Positions 35,185 through 44,718 of a DNA stretch of 64,000 bases are shown in pieces (position 1 is the first letter of the stretch; the number at the start of each line of letters is the position of its first letter). Source of the stretch: Flavobacterium sp. GT3R68 (GTDB taxonomy: Bacteria; Bacteroidota; Bacteroidia; Flavobacteriales; Flavobacteriaceae). The notes under the pieces are model-generated. The model ran no database searches. It was not told the DNA's origin and saw nothing but the letters and a program-made list of their open reading frames with translations. Position numbers and translations under genes: made by a program. The stretch covers positions 186,001 to 250,000 of the forward strand of contig NZ_VJZK01000003.1 in NCBI RefSeq assembly GCF_007109225.1. Reading direction: 5' to 3'.

Positions 35185-38100
35185 CTACTTTTTAATAAAC
35201 TTTGCATTCGAGGTTCCTTTATCAGTAGTCATTTTGATGAAATAGTTTCCAGCAGTTAGGCGCGAAACATCAATTGTGGAAACAGTTTGCGCATTTGGAA
35301 TCGCGATTACCAATTGCCCTAACGTATTGTATATGTTGATAGCACTCGCTTCTACTCCGTTTTTTGAGTCTATATTTAATACTTCCTTCGCAGGATTTGG
35401 ATACAACGTAAAGTAATTGGAGAACTCAAAATCGGATGTGCCTAAGGTCTGGATGGATGTCGTGGCGGTATTGGTTACAATCGGGAAATTATAGTCAAAA
35501 TAAATATTCGCCGTATTCTCAAAAGTATCCCCTAAAACAAGTGTTGGCAGCGTTTTGATCTTAAAAGCTACAAAACCATCGTTGGTTGCATTATCAAAAG
35601 GAAGATTGATGTTTTCAAAAATAAATTCCACTTTGTTAATTTCCGAAATTCTGGTCACGTATGAATGGCTTCCTTTTATTGGAACCAACGTACTGATGTC
35701 GAATTTCGTTGTGTCAATAATGTCTTTCACTACAATGTTTTGCGCCGGGAAAGTCCCTGTGTTTTCAAAACGAATCATATAATGCACATATTCGCCTATC
35801 ATACCTGGCGAAATGGTGGTTCCTTCCAGACAGGTTTTATCATTTGGATCCAATGAATTTACTACGGTCTGATTGAAAGCCAATGTATTATCATTAGGGA
35901 TTTCATCTGTAGTTGGTGAAGTTATAGTTGTTGTAAAATGTAGAACATCGCCGCTATTGACAGCCGGAGTTTCCATTGGTGAATTTACATTTAAGGTAAT
36001 AGTAATTTCCCGTGTTTCAAAGGGTAATAAGTTGGTATAATTCCAAGAAAGAGTATTAAGAATTTGCGCAGTGGTTACAGGTGTAGCCGAAACAAAATCC
36101 AAAACTGCATCATCAAAAGTAAAATTAACAGTACCTGATTGGATGGTGTTTCCTTTGTTTTTGTATAGCAATTTATAATTGACATCAAAGCCAGGTCTCG
36201 CTACGTCTAAAGGCAATAATGTAATCTCTAAGTCCGGATGAACGCCAGTTGCTGTAACACAAAAATCCTGTATAAACGGGCTTGCTTGTGTTGGAAATTC
36301 AACGCTAATGCTTATTGGCGAAATCGTGAAATAATTTGGGTTTTCTAATATTGGAGTGATGGTATGTGTTGCCGCCTGCACCGGAATACTATAATCTCCT
36401 GTTTCATTTGAAATTGCATTTCCGGTAGTTGTTCCATCGGTAATTGTAAATTTTAAATTTGGAATTACTATATCTGAAGCATCACAACCGTTGTTATCAC
36501 TATCCCATTTGTGATTTCCCTGAATGGTGTAATATGTTCCACCCGGTATATATGAACAATAAGAGTTTACGGTGCAATTCGTATAACCATATTGGGTAAT
36601 TTGATCTTGAATCTGAGTAATTTGATTCTCATCATTACAGATATATTGCAAATTTGGATTGTTTAAAAAACTTACATATTCAGTGCTCCCATTTTTTAAT
36701 AAAATGGATGATAATAAAGGACTATCATCAGAATTTAAATAATATAAATTGAAATTATCTGTTAAATTAATATTAGTGAGTTGGTTTCCTCCACAAAATA
36801 AATGCCCAAGTTCTGCTAAACCGCTTAACACTAAGGATGTTAATTGATTATTAGCAAAATTCAATTGATTAAGGTGTATTAACCCGTTTACATCTAATGT
36901 TAGAAGTTGATTACTATCACACTGTAACAGGCTTAAATTTGTCAATCCAAGAACATTCAGGGTAGTTAATTGGTTTTCAGTGCAATTTAACCTTTCTAAG
37001 TGTATTAATCCGTTAACATTTAGTGATGTTAGCTGATTATTATAACCTTCTAAAATTTTTAAATTTGTAAATGGACTCATATCCAGTGTAGACAATTGAT
37101 TATCCCCAAAATATAATTCTTCTAAATTTATTAAACCGCTTAGATTTATTGATGGTAATCCATTTCCTGATAAATTTAGTATTTTTAAATTGACTAATCC
37201 TGTTAGGTTTAGCAAAGGTATTTGGTTATAAGCGCAGTTTAAATGAGATAAATTTGTTAATCCATCCACATTTAATAACGGCAATTGATTATAGCCACAA
37301 TTTAAAATTTGTAAACTTATCAAGCCACTTACATTTAATGAAGTTAACTGATTAAAAGAGCAGTCAACAGAACTAAGAGCTGTACATCCAGTAACTTCAA
37401 GATTGGTTAATTGATTGTTACCACAATTCAAAGAAGTAAGAGCTGTACATCCAGTTACTTCAAGGTTGCTTATTTGATTGTAATTACAAATCAAAGAAGT
37501 GAGAGCTGTACATCCAGTTACTTCAAGGTTGGTTAATTGATTGTTAACACAACTCAACGAAGTGAGAGCTGTACATCCAGTTACTTCAAGGCTGGTTAAT
37601 AGATTATTACCGCAATTCAAAGAAGTGAGAGCTGTAAATCCAGTTACTACAAGATTGGTTAATTGATTGTTACTACAATTCAAAGAAGTGAGAGCTGTAC
37701 ACCCGGTTACGTCAAGGGTAGTTAATAGATTGTTAGAACAATTAATAGAATTTAGAGCAGTACAACCTGATATATTTAAATTTGTCAGTTGTAAACTGTT
37801 ACAATTTAGTTCTGTCAAAGAAGAACATCCCGATACATTTATAGAATCCAAAGGATTAACAGAACAATTTAAAGCAGCTAAAGAAGTTAATCCGGATAAA
37901 TCCAAATTTAAAAATTGATTATTCGAACAATTCAAAGTACTGAGAGCCGTACATCCACTTAAGTCAAAATTGGTTAATGGATTATTGGAACAATTCAACG
38001 AAATCAGAGCATTACATCCCGAAACGTTCAGAATGGACAATTGATTGTTGGAACAATTCAAAGAATTTAGGGCAGTACATCCCGTTAAATCAACAGCAGA

Positions 38101-39399
38101 TAATTGATTGTTTGAAATATCCAAAGAATTTAGCGCAGTACATCCTGAGGCGTTCAAATTGGTTAATTGTAGATTTGCGCAATCCAGTTCTACCAAGGAA
38201 GAACATCCGGAGACATTTAAATTCGTTAATTGTGCATTAGTCCCAAACTCTAACAATGCAAGACTACTACATCCTGAGGTATTTAAACTCACTAATTGCG
38301 GATTACTCCAAAAATTTAACAATGCGAGGCTACTACATCCTGAGGTATTTAAACTAGCTATTTGGTTACTGCTGCAATTAAGATTCGTAAGATTTGTCGC
38401 TCCACCTACATCCAATGAAGTTAATTGACTCCCCCTACAATCCAAATTTTCTAAAAGTGGTGAACCAGTAATATCTATAGAACTTAACTGATTACTACTA
38501 CAATTCAAATTTTCTAAAAGTAATAAACCAGTAGTATCTATAAAACTTAACTGATTACCGCTGCAATTTAAATTTTTTAAATTATGTAAATTGGATGTTT
38601 GCAATGCGGTAAATTGATTCATAGCACACTCTAATGTTTCCAAAATAGTAAAATTAGAAACATTCAGGGTTGAAAGTTGGTTTGACGAACATCTTAAATC
38701 TTTCAACAATGGTGAATTTGTAAAGTTTAAAGAAGTTAATAAATTATTACTACAATGAAAAACTTCTAAATTGGGCAAACTTGGTAAACTCAGTGAGGTA
38801 AAATTATTATTATCAAATTTAATACTTTTTAAATTGGGTGTATTTGAAATATTTAACTGGGTAAATCCGAATTTAATAAATTCAATAGATTCTAAACTTG
38901 GTAGATTTGAGAGCGTTAAGGAAGCAGTCGATTGACTAATATTTTGATGATTCCAAACTACTTTCTTTAAATGAAGTAAATCATGAAGATCAATAAGAGC
39001 TATATGATTGTCACTATTAGTCAATTCTACTAGATTGGGTAATGAATTTAGGACTTCCCAGTTAAAAATGGAATTTCGACTGCAATTTAATATTTTGATA
39101 TTAGTAAAATATTCGAGTCCCATAAGGTCATATATGTAATCTCCACCTGTAAATCCCGGTACAACTTCCCAACTGAGATTTAATGAATAAACATTTAGTG
39201 CCTCACTAACTTGGATTTGACTATCATTATTTAAATCAATCTTAATATTATTTCCATTGATATCTTTTGCAATTTCGAGATTTGTATCGGCTAACAGTAA
39301 TCTATGCTTAAAATTGTAATGGTTAATAGTAATTATTTGCGCATTTACACCAGTAAGTAAAAATAAAGCCAATAATAGAAAGTAAAATTTCTTCATCAT
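35185..39399 (-). CDS. Leucine-rich-repeat surface protein with T9SS type A sorting domain
   Basis: A 1404-aa secreted protein. A signal peptide (1-20, ending VNAQ) and a short cap (with EVSEAL-type sequence) precede a very long array of 21-residue leucine-rich repeats of the form LxxLNCSNNQLTxLxVxGCxx (about residues 100-925). A beta-sandwich region with a SdrD-B-like segment (GNHKWDSDNNGCDASDI) and a conserved C-terminal module (LDPNDKTC to NIYFDYNFPIVTNTA, DUF7619-like) follow. The end is a type A T9SS sorting domain (YFTLYPNPAKEVLNID to SNAKFIKK). It should be displayed on or released from the cell surface and bind other proteins or cells; the ligand is unknown. Six repeats are near-identical at DNA level, a sign of recent expansion. 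Confidence 0.9.
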   Translation of the reverse strand: MMKKFYFLLLALFLLTGVNAQIITINHYNFKHRLLLADTNLEIAKDINGNNIKIDLNNDSQIQVSEALNVYSLNLSWEVVPGFTGGDYIYDLMGLEYFTNIKILNCSRNSIFNWEVLNSLPNLVELTNSDNHIALIDLHDLLHLKKVVWNHQNISQSTASLTLSNLPSLESIEFIKFGFTQLNISNTPNLKSIKFDNNNFTSLSLPSLPNLEVFHCSNNLLTSLNFTNSPLLKDLRCSSNQLSTLNVSNFTILETLECAMNQFTALQTSNLHNLKNLNCSGNQLSFIDTTGLLLLENLNCSSNQLSSIDITGSPLLENLDCRGSQLTSLDVGGATNLTNLNCSSNQIASLNTSGCSSLALLNFWSNPQLVSLNTSGCSSLALLEFGTNAQLTNLNVSGCSSLVELDCANLQLTNLNASGCTALNSLDISNNQLSAVDLTGCTALNSLNCSNNQLSILNVSGCNALISLNCSNNPLTNFDLSGCTALSTLNCSNNQFLNLDLSGLTSLAALNCSVNPLDSINVSGCSSLTELNCNSLQLTNLNISGCTALNSINCSNNLLTTLDVTGCTALTSLNCSNNQLTNLVVTGFTALTSLNCGNNLLTSLEVTGCTALTSLSCVNNQLTNLEVTGCTALTSLICNYNQISNLEVTGCTALTSLNCGNNQLTNLEVTGCTALSSVDCSFNQLTSLNVSGLISLQILNCGYNQLPLLNVDGLTNLSHLNCAYNQIPLLNLTGLVNLKILNLSGNGLPSINLSGLINLEELYFGDNQLSTLDMSPFTNLKILEGYNNQLTSLNVNGLIHLERLNCTENQLTTLNVLGLTNLSLLQCDSNQLLTLDVNGLIHLNQLNFANNQLTSLVLSGLAELGHLFCGGNQLTNINLTDNFNLYYLNSDDSPLLSSILLKNGSTEYVSFLNNPNLQYICNDENQITQIQDQITQYGYTNCTVNSYCSYIPGGTYYTIQGNHKWDSDNNGCDASDIVIPNLKFTITDGTTTGNAISNETGDYSIPVQAATHTITPILENPNYFTISPISISVEFPTQASPFIQDFCVTATGVHPDLEITLLPLDVARPGFDVNYKLLYKNKGNTIQSGTVNFTFDDAVLDFVSATPVTTAQILNTLSWNYTNLLPFETREITITLNVNSPMETPAVNSGDVLHFTTTITSPTTDEIPNDNTLAFNQTVVNSLDPNDKTCLEGTTISPGMIGEYVHYMIRFENTGTFPAQNIVVKDIIDTTKFDISTLVPIKGSHSYVTRISEINKVEFIFENINLPFDNATNDGFVAFKIKTLPTLVLGDTFENTANIYFDYNFPIVTNTATTSIQTLGTSDFEFSNYFTLYPNPAKEVLNIDSKNGVEASAINIYNTLGQLVIAIPNAQTVSTIDVSRLTAGNYFIKMTTDKGTSNAKFIKK
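37378..37755 (-). repeat. Near-identical 63-bp LRR-coding repeats
   Basis: Six in-phase 63-bp units begin at 37378, 37441, 37504, 37567, 37630 and 37693, each with the segment AGCTGTACATCCAGTTACTT or a one- to few-base variant. They encode 21-aa repeats ending VTGCTA. Confidence 0.9.
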
Positions 39400-39413
39400 A
39401 AAAATTTAGGTTG

Positions 39414-39421
39414 CAAATCTA
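39414..39421 (-). promoter_or_regulatory. -7 element for the LRR protein gene
   Basis: The minus strand reads TAGATTTG followed by C, a perfect TAnnTTTGC, 14 bp before the start codon at 39399. Confidence 0.5.
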
Positions 39422-39521
39422 CACAAACCATTTCGTTAAATTAATTTTTCTTACAAAATATAAACCTGCAAGCGGTAACAAATCCAATCAATATTTGATA
39501 AAAATGCCTAATAAAAATCCC

Positions 39522-39582
39522 TAGCCCCGATGGAAGGGAAAATCCCACGCTTTTTCAGCGTGGATTGGAATGACAGCGGGAA
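39522..39582 (-). repeat. 61-bp dispersed palindromic element, copy B
   Basis: This is the reverse-orientation copy of the element at 30131-30191. The ends TTCCCGCT and ATCGGGGCTA are conserved. The central stem is CCACGCT/AGCGTGG, one pair longer than in copy A, with a different loop. It lies in the gap between the divergent LRR and DUF3822 genes. Confidence 0.8.
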
Positions 39583-39643
39583 GTCATTCCATAAAAACCC
39601 CGAAGTTTCTGCTCCTAACAATTATTGTCATTTAAAAAATTTG

Positions 39644-39651
39644 TAAGTTTG
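39644..39651 (+). promoter_or_regulatory. Promoter of the DUF3822-rsmD operon
   Basis: TAAGTTTG followed by C is a perfect TAnnTTTGC, 19 bp before ATG 39671. A TTG at 39625-39627 lies 16 bp upstream as a possible -33. Confidence 0.6.
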
Positions 39652-39670
39652 CGAACATCTGCAAATTTCC

Positions 39671-40489
39671 ATGACAATTAATACCAGCATTACCGAAAAG
39701 AAATATAAAAAACTCGCCATTCAAGTTACTTTGAACGGGTTTTCGTATTGCGTTTTCGATACGTTGCACCATTCGGTTTTGATGTTTCGAGAAATTGATT
39801 TCGGGAGTTTTCCAAAAGCGGCGAAAGTCGAAGATTACTTTTGGAAGGCTTTTATAGATGATCGGGAACTGACCAAAACCTATGATGAAGTGATTGTCCT
39901 TCATGATAATAACCTGAGTACTTTTGTTCCGAAAGCGTTGTTTGAGGAGCAGTTTTTAGGCAGTTACCTGCAATACAATACGAAAGTTTTTGAGACTGAT
40001 TTCTTTGCATTTGATGAAATTCCGAATTACGAGATGAACAATGTGTACATTCCGTATGTGAATATCAACAATTACCTGTTGGACCAGTTTGATACCTTTG
40101 ACTACAAGCATGCCAATGGTATTTTGGTTTCGAAGCTATTAGATCTTTCCAAAAATGTGGATGACAAGCAGGTTTTTGTCCATTTTTCGGCCGATAAATT
40201 TGAGATTGTTGCCGTGCAGAACCAAAAATTATTGTTGTTCAATTCGTTTGATTACAAGACGAAGGAAGATTTCATATACTATCTGTTATTCGCCTCAGAG
40301 CAACTGAACCTAAATCCGGAGCATTTCAAATTGCAGCTGCTCGGTGATATTAATGAAGAAAGCGAATTATTCCAGATCGCTTTCAAATACGTGAGGAACA
40401 TTTCATTGTTGGATGTTTCCGAATTACAAAAACACAATGACTTTTCAACTGCTCAAAACTTAAAGCATTTTATACTTTTTCAATCGTGA
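39671..40489 (+). CDS. DUF3822 family protein
   Basis: A 272-aa protein of the DUF3822 family, found mostly in Bacteroidota and often next to rsmD, as here. The sequence contains an actin-like/ASKHA-style alternation (VTLNGFSYCVFDTLH near the start; KQVFVHFSADKFEIVAVQNQKLLLFNSFDY in the middle), so an ATPase-fold relative resembling type IV pilus assembly PilM has been considered; I cannot confirm this. No signal peptide, so cytoplasmic. It overlaps rsmD by 4 bp (GTGA), implying translational coupling and perhaps a shared role in ribosome biogenesis. Confidence 0.8.
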   Translation: MTINTSITEKKYKKLAIQVTLNGFSYCVFDTLHHSVLMFREIDFGSFPKAAKVEDYFWKAFIDDRELTKTYDEVIVLHDNNLSTFVPKALFEEQFLGSYLQYNTKVFETDFFAFDEIPNYEMNNVYIPYVNINNYLLDQFDTFDYKHANGILVSKLLDLSKNVDDKQVFVHFSADKFEIVAVQNQKLLLFNSFDYKTKEDFIYYLLFASEQLNLNPEHFKLQLLGDINEESELFQIAFKYVRNISLLDVSELQKHNDFSTAQNLKHFILFQS

Positions 40490-41076
40490 GAATAATTTCA
40501 GGCAAATTTAAAGGAAGACGTATTTTTCCACCCAAAAACCTACCGGTTCGTCCTACGACGGATATGAGTAAGGAAGCATTGTTTAATGTTTTGAACAATC
40601 ATTTCAGTTTTGAAGGGTTGAAAGTATTGGACTTATTTGCCGGAACCGGAAATATCAGCTATGAGTTTGCGTCACGGGGAAGTGATAATATAACTTCGGT
40701 CGATGCTGATTTTGGTTGTGTCAAATTCATCAAACAGGTTGCCGAAGAATACGATTTCAATATTGCAGCCATGCGCAGCGATGTTTTTAAATTCCTGGAA
40801 AAAAATACGAATTCGTACGACATTATTTTTGCAGATCCTCCGTATGCCTTAGACCAGGCTACATTTGAAAAAATAGTTATACTGATTTTCCAGCAAGAAT
40901 TGCTTCGCGAAGATGGTATGATGGTTATCGAACATTCGAAATACACGAAACTGGACCATATGGATAACTTTTCTTTTAAAAAGAGTTATGGCGGCTCTAT
41001 TTTTAGCTTTTTTGAAATTGACGGTAATAGCGAAGAGGAAGTAAAACAGGAACTGGATTCGACAGAAGAAGGATAG
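40486..41076 (+). CDS. rsmD: 16S rRNA (guanine(966)-N(2))-methyltransferase
   Basis: A 196-aa Rossmann-fold methyltransferase that uses S-adenosylmethionine to modify G966 of 16S rRNA. The N-terminal MRIISGKFKGRRI and RPTTDMSKEALFNVL segments, the SAM motif VLDLFAGTGNISYE and the catalytic motif IIFADPPYAL are all present. Translation starts at a GTG whose last two bases with the following A form the TGA stop of the DUF3822 gene. The C-terminal tail is short and acidic. Its stop lies only 6 bp from the end of the convergent receptor gene. Confidence 0.94.
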   Translation: MRIISGKFKGRRIFPPKNLPVRPTTDMSKEALFNVLNNHFSFEGLKVLDLFAGTGNISYEFASRGSDNITSVDADFGCVKFIKQVAEEYDFNIAAMRSDVFKFLEKNTNSYDIIFADPPYALDQATFEKIVILIFQQELLREDGMMVIEHSKYTKLDHMDNFSFKKSYGGSIFSFFEIDGNSEEEVKQELDSTEEG

Positions 41077-41082
41077 ATTTTA

Positions 41083-43179
41083 TCATCGTATTCTATTGGA
41101 ATTTTCATCAATATTTTTTTCTTTATAGGATGAGTCTTTAATTTTTCCAAAAGAATATTTCACTGAAATAGATAATTCACTTACATCACTGTAATAGGTT
41201 GAATTTGAGTTAATAGCATTGATTTTAAACTTTTCAGTGTAAATCATATTCTTGAAGATATCATTGCAACTTAAAGTCCAATCCCAATGTTTAAATACTG
41301 TTTTAGATAATGCAAAATCCATAATAAATATTGCATTCCTTTCAAAAACACCTTCCTTTTGTTGGGTTAATCCCCAGCCTGTCAATAAAAAAGTAAAATC
41401 TGACACTTTTAATTGATGATTGGAATAAACATATAGATAAGGTTTTGACTCATTATATAGTGCTGTCGGATCTTCTATTTTATTTATTGTACTGCTAATA
41501 CTATTGGTCGAACTCCAGGATTTGTAACTGAAAGGCAACGTGAACTCTATATTAAAACCTGATTCTTTCTCGTAATTTATAGGTTTAAGAGTCATTATAT
41601 TCTGTTGATCATCATACGAAAAACTGCTGTAAACCGGATTTGAATTTTGATAGTATCTTAATCGTACTGATTTATCCTTATAATTGAAATTGGCAGCCAT
41701 CTCATTAGAAATTGTGGGATCTAAATTGATGTTTCTTGAATATATAAAATAAGGATTTATGTAGCCTGTATTTTGACTTGTGGAAGAATAATCAGGCCTG
41801 GAAATGCTTTTTGAATAGCTGACATTTAAAGTTTTCGAACTGTCAATCGGGATATCAAACTGTACTTTAGGAAAAAAATTAGTGTAATTCTTATTGATTA
41901 AAGCAGCACTATCGTTTGCAAATTGGCCGCTAATTAATGTGTTTTCAGCTCTCAAACCAAAGGAATAACCAACCTTTTTTACAGTTCCCGAAAACTGGAC
42001 ATAAACGGATGCATTCTGTTCGTCAAAAATGTATTTTGAACTGATTGTATTGTTGTTTTCAAAATCAAAACTTTCAAAACCTGTTCCAGCGGCTGCAGAT
42101 AAATAGAGACCGCCAACTTCCCATTTCATTCCATTTTTAAAGGTCTTTTCCAAATCAGCTCTTGCTGAGAAAACATCGACATGGAACTTCTGATTTCTAT
42201 TTTGCGATAATTCAAATTGCGTGTTATTGTAGTTATTAGAAACGCTGCTCTTTGTGTTTTGATTGAAATTTGAATATTGAAAACCCGTAAATAATTGCGA
42301 CTCTATTGCCTTTATTTTCTTAGAATAATTAATAAAGGAACTGATAAAATTCCGGGTATCTTTATTACTGCTCAACGTGAGGACATTGTTTTGTGTGTCG
42401 CCATTTTTATTATAAGTATGGGTTGAAATTCCGAAATTTTCTTTCTGCATTCTGCTATTTACATTAAATGAAAAATAATCATCCTCATTAATTTTATAAA
42501 ATAGTCCGCTGCCGAAAATAAATTTAGGCTTTTTGGGGTTCGTTGCGACAAGATAATTCGAGATGATATCCTGATCCGGTATTTCATAATTAATACGATG
42601 ACTTTCCCAGGGATTTAATTGGTTGTAATTAAAATTGGTTTTTATCTCGAGTTTCTTTTTTTTGGCACTGGTGTTTACCCCGAGATAATTATTGAAGGCT
42701 TTTTTAAAAGAAGCCACTTCAGAAAAAGCCATTTGGAAACCTTCTTTTTTGCTGAATTTTCTGGTAATCAAAATTACAGCTCTGCCTTCGGCTTCATATT
42801 TGGATGACGGATTATTAATGATTTCAATCGTTTTTATATCGTCAACGGATAAAGTATTCAAATCATTCATTCCGACTTTCTGATTGTCAATGTAAATTAA
42901 AGGATTGCCTCTTCCGATAACACTTAGATGCTCTCTGTCGGAGCTTATTTGAATGTTGGGCAATTTGGATAATAAATCTATTGTGTTGGGAATGGAATTA
43001 TAGATGGAATTGGCGACGTCTACTTTAATATTTCCGTTTTTATTGATAAACGTTTTTTTAGTTCCGGTAACGACAACTTCACTTAATTCATTCGAAATAC
43101 TGTCTTTTGCCTTTAAATTTTGGCCGAAGCCGAAGCCGAAAACAAACAGACAAACTGTAATAATACTGGTCTTTATCAT
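41083..43179 (-). CDS. TonB-dependent receptor-like outer-membrane barrel protein
   Basis: A 698-aa protein with a signal peptide (1-19, FGFGQ), a plug domain (about 30-140: LSEVVVTGTKKTF, TIDLLSKLPNIQIS, GNPLIYIDNQKVG, IEIINNPSSKYEAEG) and an outer-membrane barrel of the OMP_b-brl_3 type. Unlike the receptor at 27275 it lacks the N-terminal carboxypeptidase-like domain. The C-terminus (KEKNIDENSNRIR) runs on past the last barrel strand. It is transcribed divergently from a histidine kinase-response regulator pair, whose 11-bp repeats lie in the shared 164-bp gap, so it is a likely target of that system. Confidence 0.84.
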   Translation of the reverse strand: MIKTSIITVCLFVFGFGFGQNLKAKDSISNELSEVVVTGTKKTFINKNGNIKVDVANSIYNSIPNTIDLLSKLPNIQISSDREHLSVIGRGNPLIYIDNQKVGMNDLNTLSVDDIKTIEIINNPSSKYEAEGRAVILITRKFSKKEGFQMAFSEVASFKKAFNNYLGVNTSAKKKKLEIKTNFNYNQLNPWESHRINYEIPDQDIISNYLVATNPKKPKFIFGSGLFYKINEDDYFSFNVNSRMQKENFGISTHTYNKNGDTQNNVLTLSSNKDTRNFISSFINYSKKIKAIESQLFTGFQYSNFNQNTKSSVSNNYNNTQFELSQNRNQKFHVDVFSARADLEKTFKNGMKWEVGGLYLSAAAGTGFESFDFENNNTISSKYIFDEQNASVYVQFSGTVKKVGYSFGLRAENTLISGQFANDSAALINKNYTNFFPKVQFDIPIDSSKTLNVSYSKSISRPDYSSTSQNTGYINPYFIYSRNINLDPTISNEMAANFNYKDKSVRLRYYQNSNPVYSSFSYDDQQNIMTLKPINYEKESGFNIEFTLPFSYKSWSSTNSISSTINKIEDPTALYNESKPYLYVYSNHQLKVSDFTFLLTGWGLTQQKEGVFERNAIFIMDFALSKTVFKHWDWTLSCNDIFKNMIYTEKFKINAINSNSTYYSDVSELSISVKYSFGKIKDSSYKEKNIDENSNRIR

Positions 43180-43264
43180 TTTAATTAAACTATTTATTAA
43201 ATCCCAATTTTCAATTTCCTGAAACTGGACTATGCAAAACTGCTTCTAAAAATTCAAAGCGAAA

Positions 43265-43293
43265 GTTAATGCAGGGTTAATGCGAGGTTAATG
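43265..43293 (+). promoter_or_regulatory. Three 11-bp direct repeats, putative response-regulator operator
   Basis: GTTAATG occurs at 43265, 43276 and 43287, exactly one helical turn apart. The last copy ends 23 bp before the -7 box at 43317, where an OmpR/PhoB-type activator would contact RNA polymerase. Confidence 0.7.
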
Positions 43294-43316
43294 TTCTGTT
43301 TCTATAATAAAAGGCT

Positions 43317-43324
43317 TATTTTTG
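43317..43324 (+). promoter_or_regulatory. -7 element of the two-component operon
   Basis: TATTTTTG is a perfect TAnnTTTG, 19 bp before ATG 43344. No TTG -33 is seen; the 11-bp repeats occupy the upstream region. Confidence 0.6.
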
Positions 43325-43343
43325 AACAGTATTTCCTTTACTA

Positions 43344-44705
43344 ATGAAACAGAAAATCAATTTATTAATCGTCTTTTCAGCAATCGTTTTGATAGCACTT
43401 TCGGTTGTTCAATACTATTTGGTTAAGACTGCCTACGATTATAAAGTGGCGCAATTTCATTCTGAAATTAAAAATGAAATTGGTAAAATCACCAACAATT
43501 ACAGCGATATTGATTCGACTATTTTTAATAAAAAAGATTTACTGTACAAGCAATTGGCAGAAAATTATATTCAGGATAAAAAAACCCGATTTGCTATAAA
43601 AAATGCGTTGCTTCAAAACGAGTTCAAATCCGAATTAACCCGAAAACTGCAGCGTAAATTTGAAAAGGAAATTCCAGATCTTTCCATTGATTTTGCTATT
43701 GTTCTTGACAAATTTGTGATTTATAACAACACCCGAAAAGCAGATACTATTTTTGCCGAAAAACCTTTTATTGAGAACAAAATATATGGCAACCTGACTT
43801 CCTTGGACAATGCTTTCTCAGTCCGAAATTATGTCGGAACCACGAGTGACACCAAACTAAATTCAAATTATAAGCTACTAACAGAAGATACTTTATATGT
43901 TTCAGTGCATGATTGGGAAATGATTATCTGGAAAAGAATGACGATGATTTTAGCCTTGGCTTTATTTTCGATTCTGACCTTAATCACACTTTTTGTAATT
44001 GCAATTAAAGCTTTAATCACACAAAAGAAAGTGAGTGATATCAAAACTGATTTCATCAATAATATTACCCATGAATTAAAAACACCTTTGTCGACTTTAG
44101 CGATTTCTACCAAAATTTTAGAGCGAAAAGAGATACGGGACAATGATGTTCATTTTGATACTATTATCAACACGATTTCACGCCAGAACAATCGTTTACA
44201 GCATTTAATTGATCAGGTCATGAGTAATTCTTTGGGCGTTACTGAAATTGAATTGCATAAAGAAAAAATTACTGCCGAATCATTTTTGAAAGTCATTGTC
44301 GAAGATTTTAAAATTGCCAATCCAAACGTGAATATTGAAACGCATTTCAAAACTAATAAAACCACTTTGATTTTAGACAAATTTCATTTAACCACAGCCA
44401 TTTTAAATGTATTGGAAAATGCCGTTAAATATGGTTGTAATAACATTCAAGTAACGACTTCCCCGCAGAATAATGATTTCAATATCAGTATTCAGGATGA
44501 CGGAATTGGAATTTCCAAAAACAAACAGTCCTTATTATTTGATAAATTTTACAGAGTCGAACAAGGAAATTTACACAATGCAAAAGGACTTGGATTGGGA
44601 CTTTATTATGTGGACCAAATCATAAAAGCACACCAAGGAAGGATTGCTGTGGTGAGTGATTTAGGCAAAGGTGCTTTATTTAGCATCAGCATTCCTTCTG
44701 TTTAA
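43344..44705 (+). CDS. Sensor histidine kinase
   Basis: A 453-aa inner-membrane kinase with two transmembrane helices (about 6-26 and 197-219) flanking a periplasmic sensor of about 170 residues with no recognised domain. The phospho-accepting His243 is in NNITHELKTPLSTLA; N box LNVLENAVKYG, G1 QDDGIGI and G2 GLGLGLYYV form the ATPase domain. It is followed 13 bp later by its response regulator and would phosphorylate it. There is no HAMP domain. The signal is unknown; the divergent receptor gene suggests an envelope or nutrient cue. Confidence 0.92.
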   Translation: MKQKINLLIVFSAIVLIALSVVQYYLVKTAYDYKVAQFHSEIKNEIGKITNNYSDIDSTIFNKKDLLYKQLAENYIQDKKTRFAIKNALLQNEFKSELTRKLQRKFEKEIPDLSIDFAIVLDKFVIYNNTRKADTIFAEKPFIENKIYGNLTSLDNAFSVRNYVGTTSDTKLNSNYKLLTEDTLYVSVHDWEMIIWKRMTMILALALFSILTLITLFVIAIKALITQKKVSDIKTDFINNITHELKTPLSTLAISTKILERKEIRDNDVHFDTIINTISRQNNRLQHLIDQVMSNSLGVTEIELHKEKITAESFLKVIVEDFKIANPNVNIETHFKTNKTTLILDKFHLTTAILNVLENAVKYGCNNIQVTTSPQNNDFNISIQDDGIGISKNKQSLLFDKFYRVEQGNLHNAKGLGLGLYYVDQIIKAHQGRIAVVSDLGKGALFSISIPSV

Positions 44706-44718
44706 TTCTTGATTTTAT

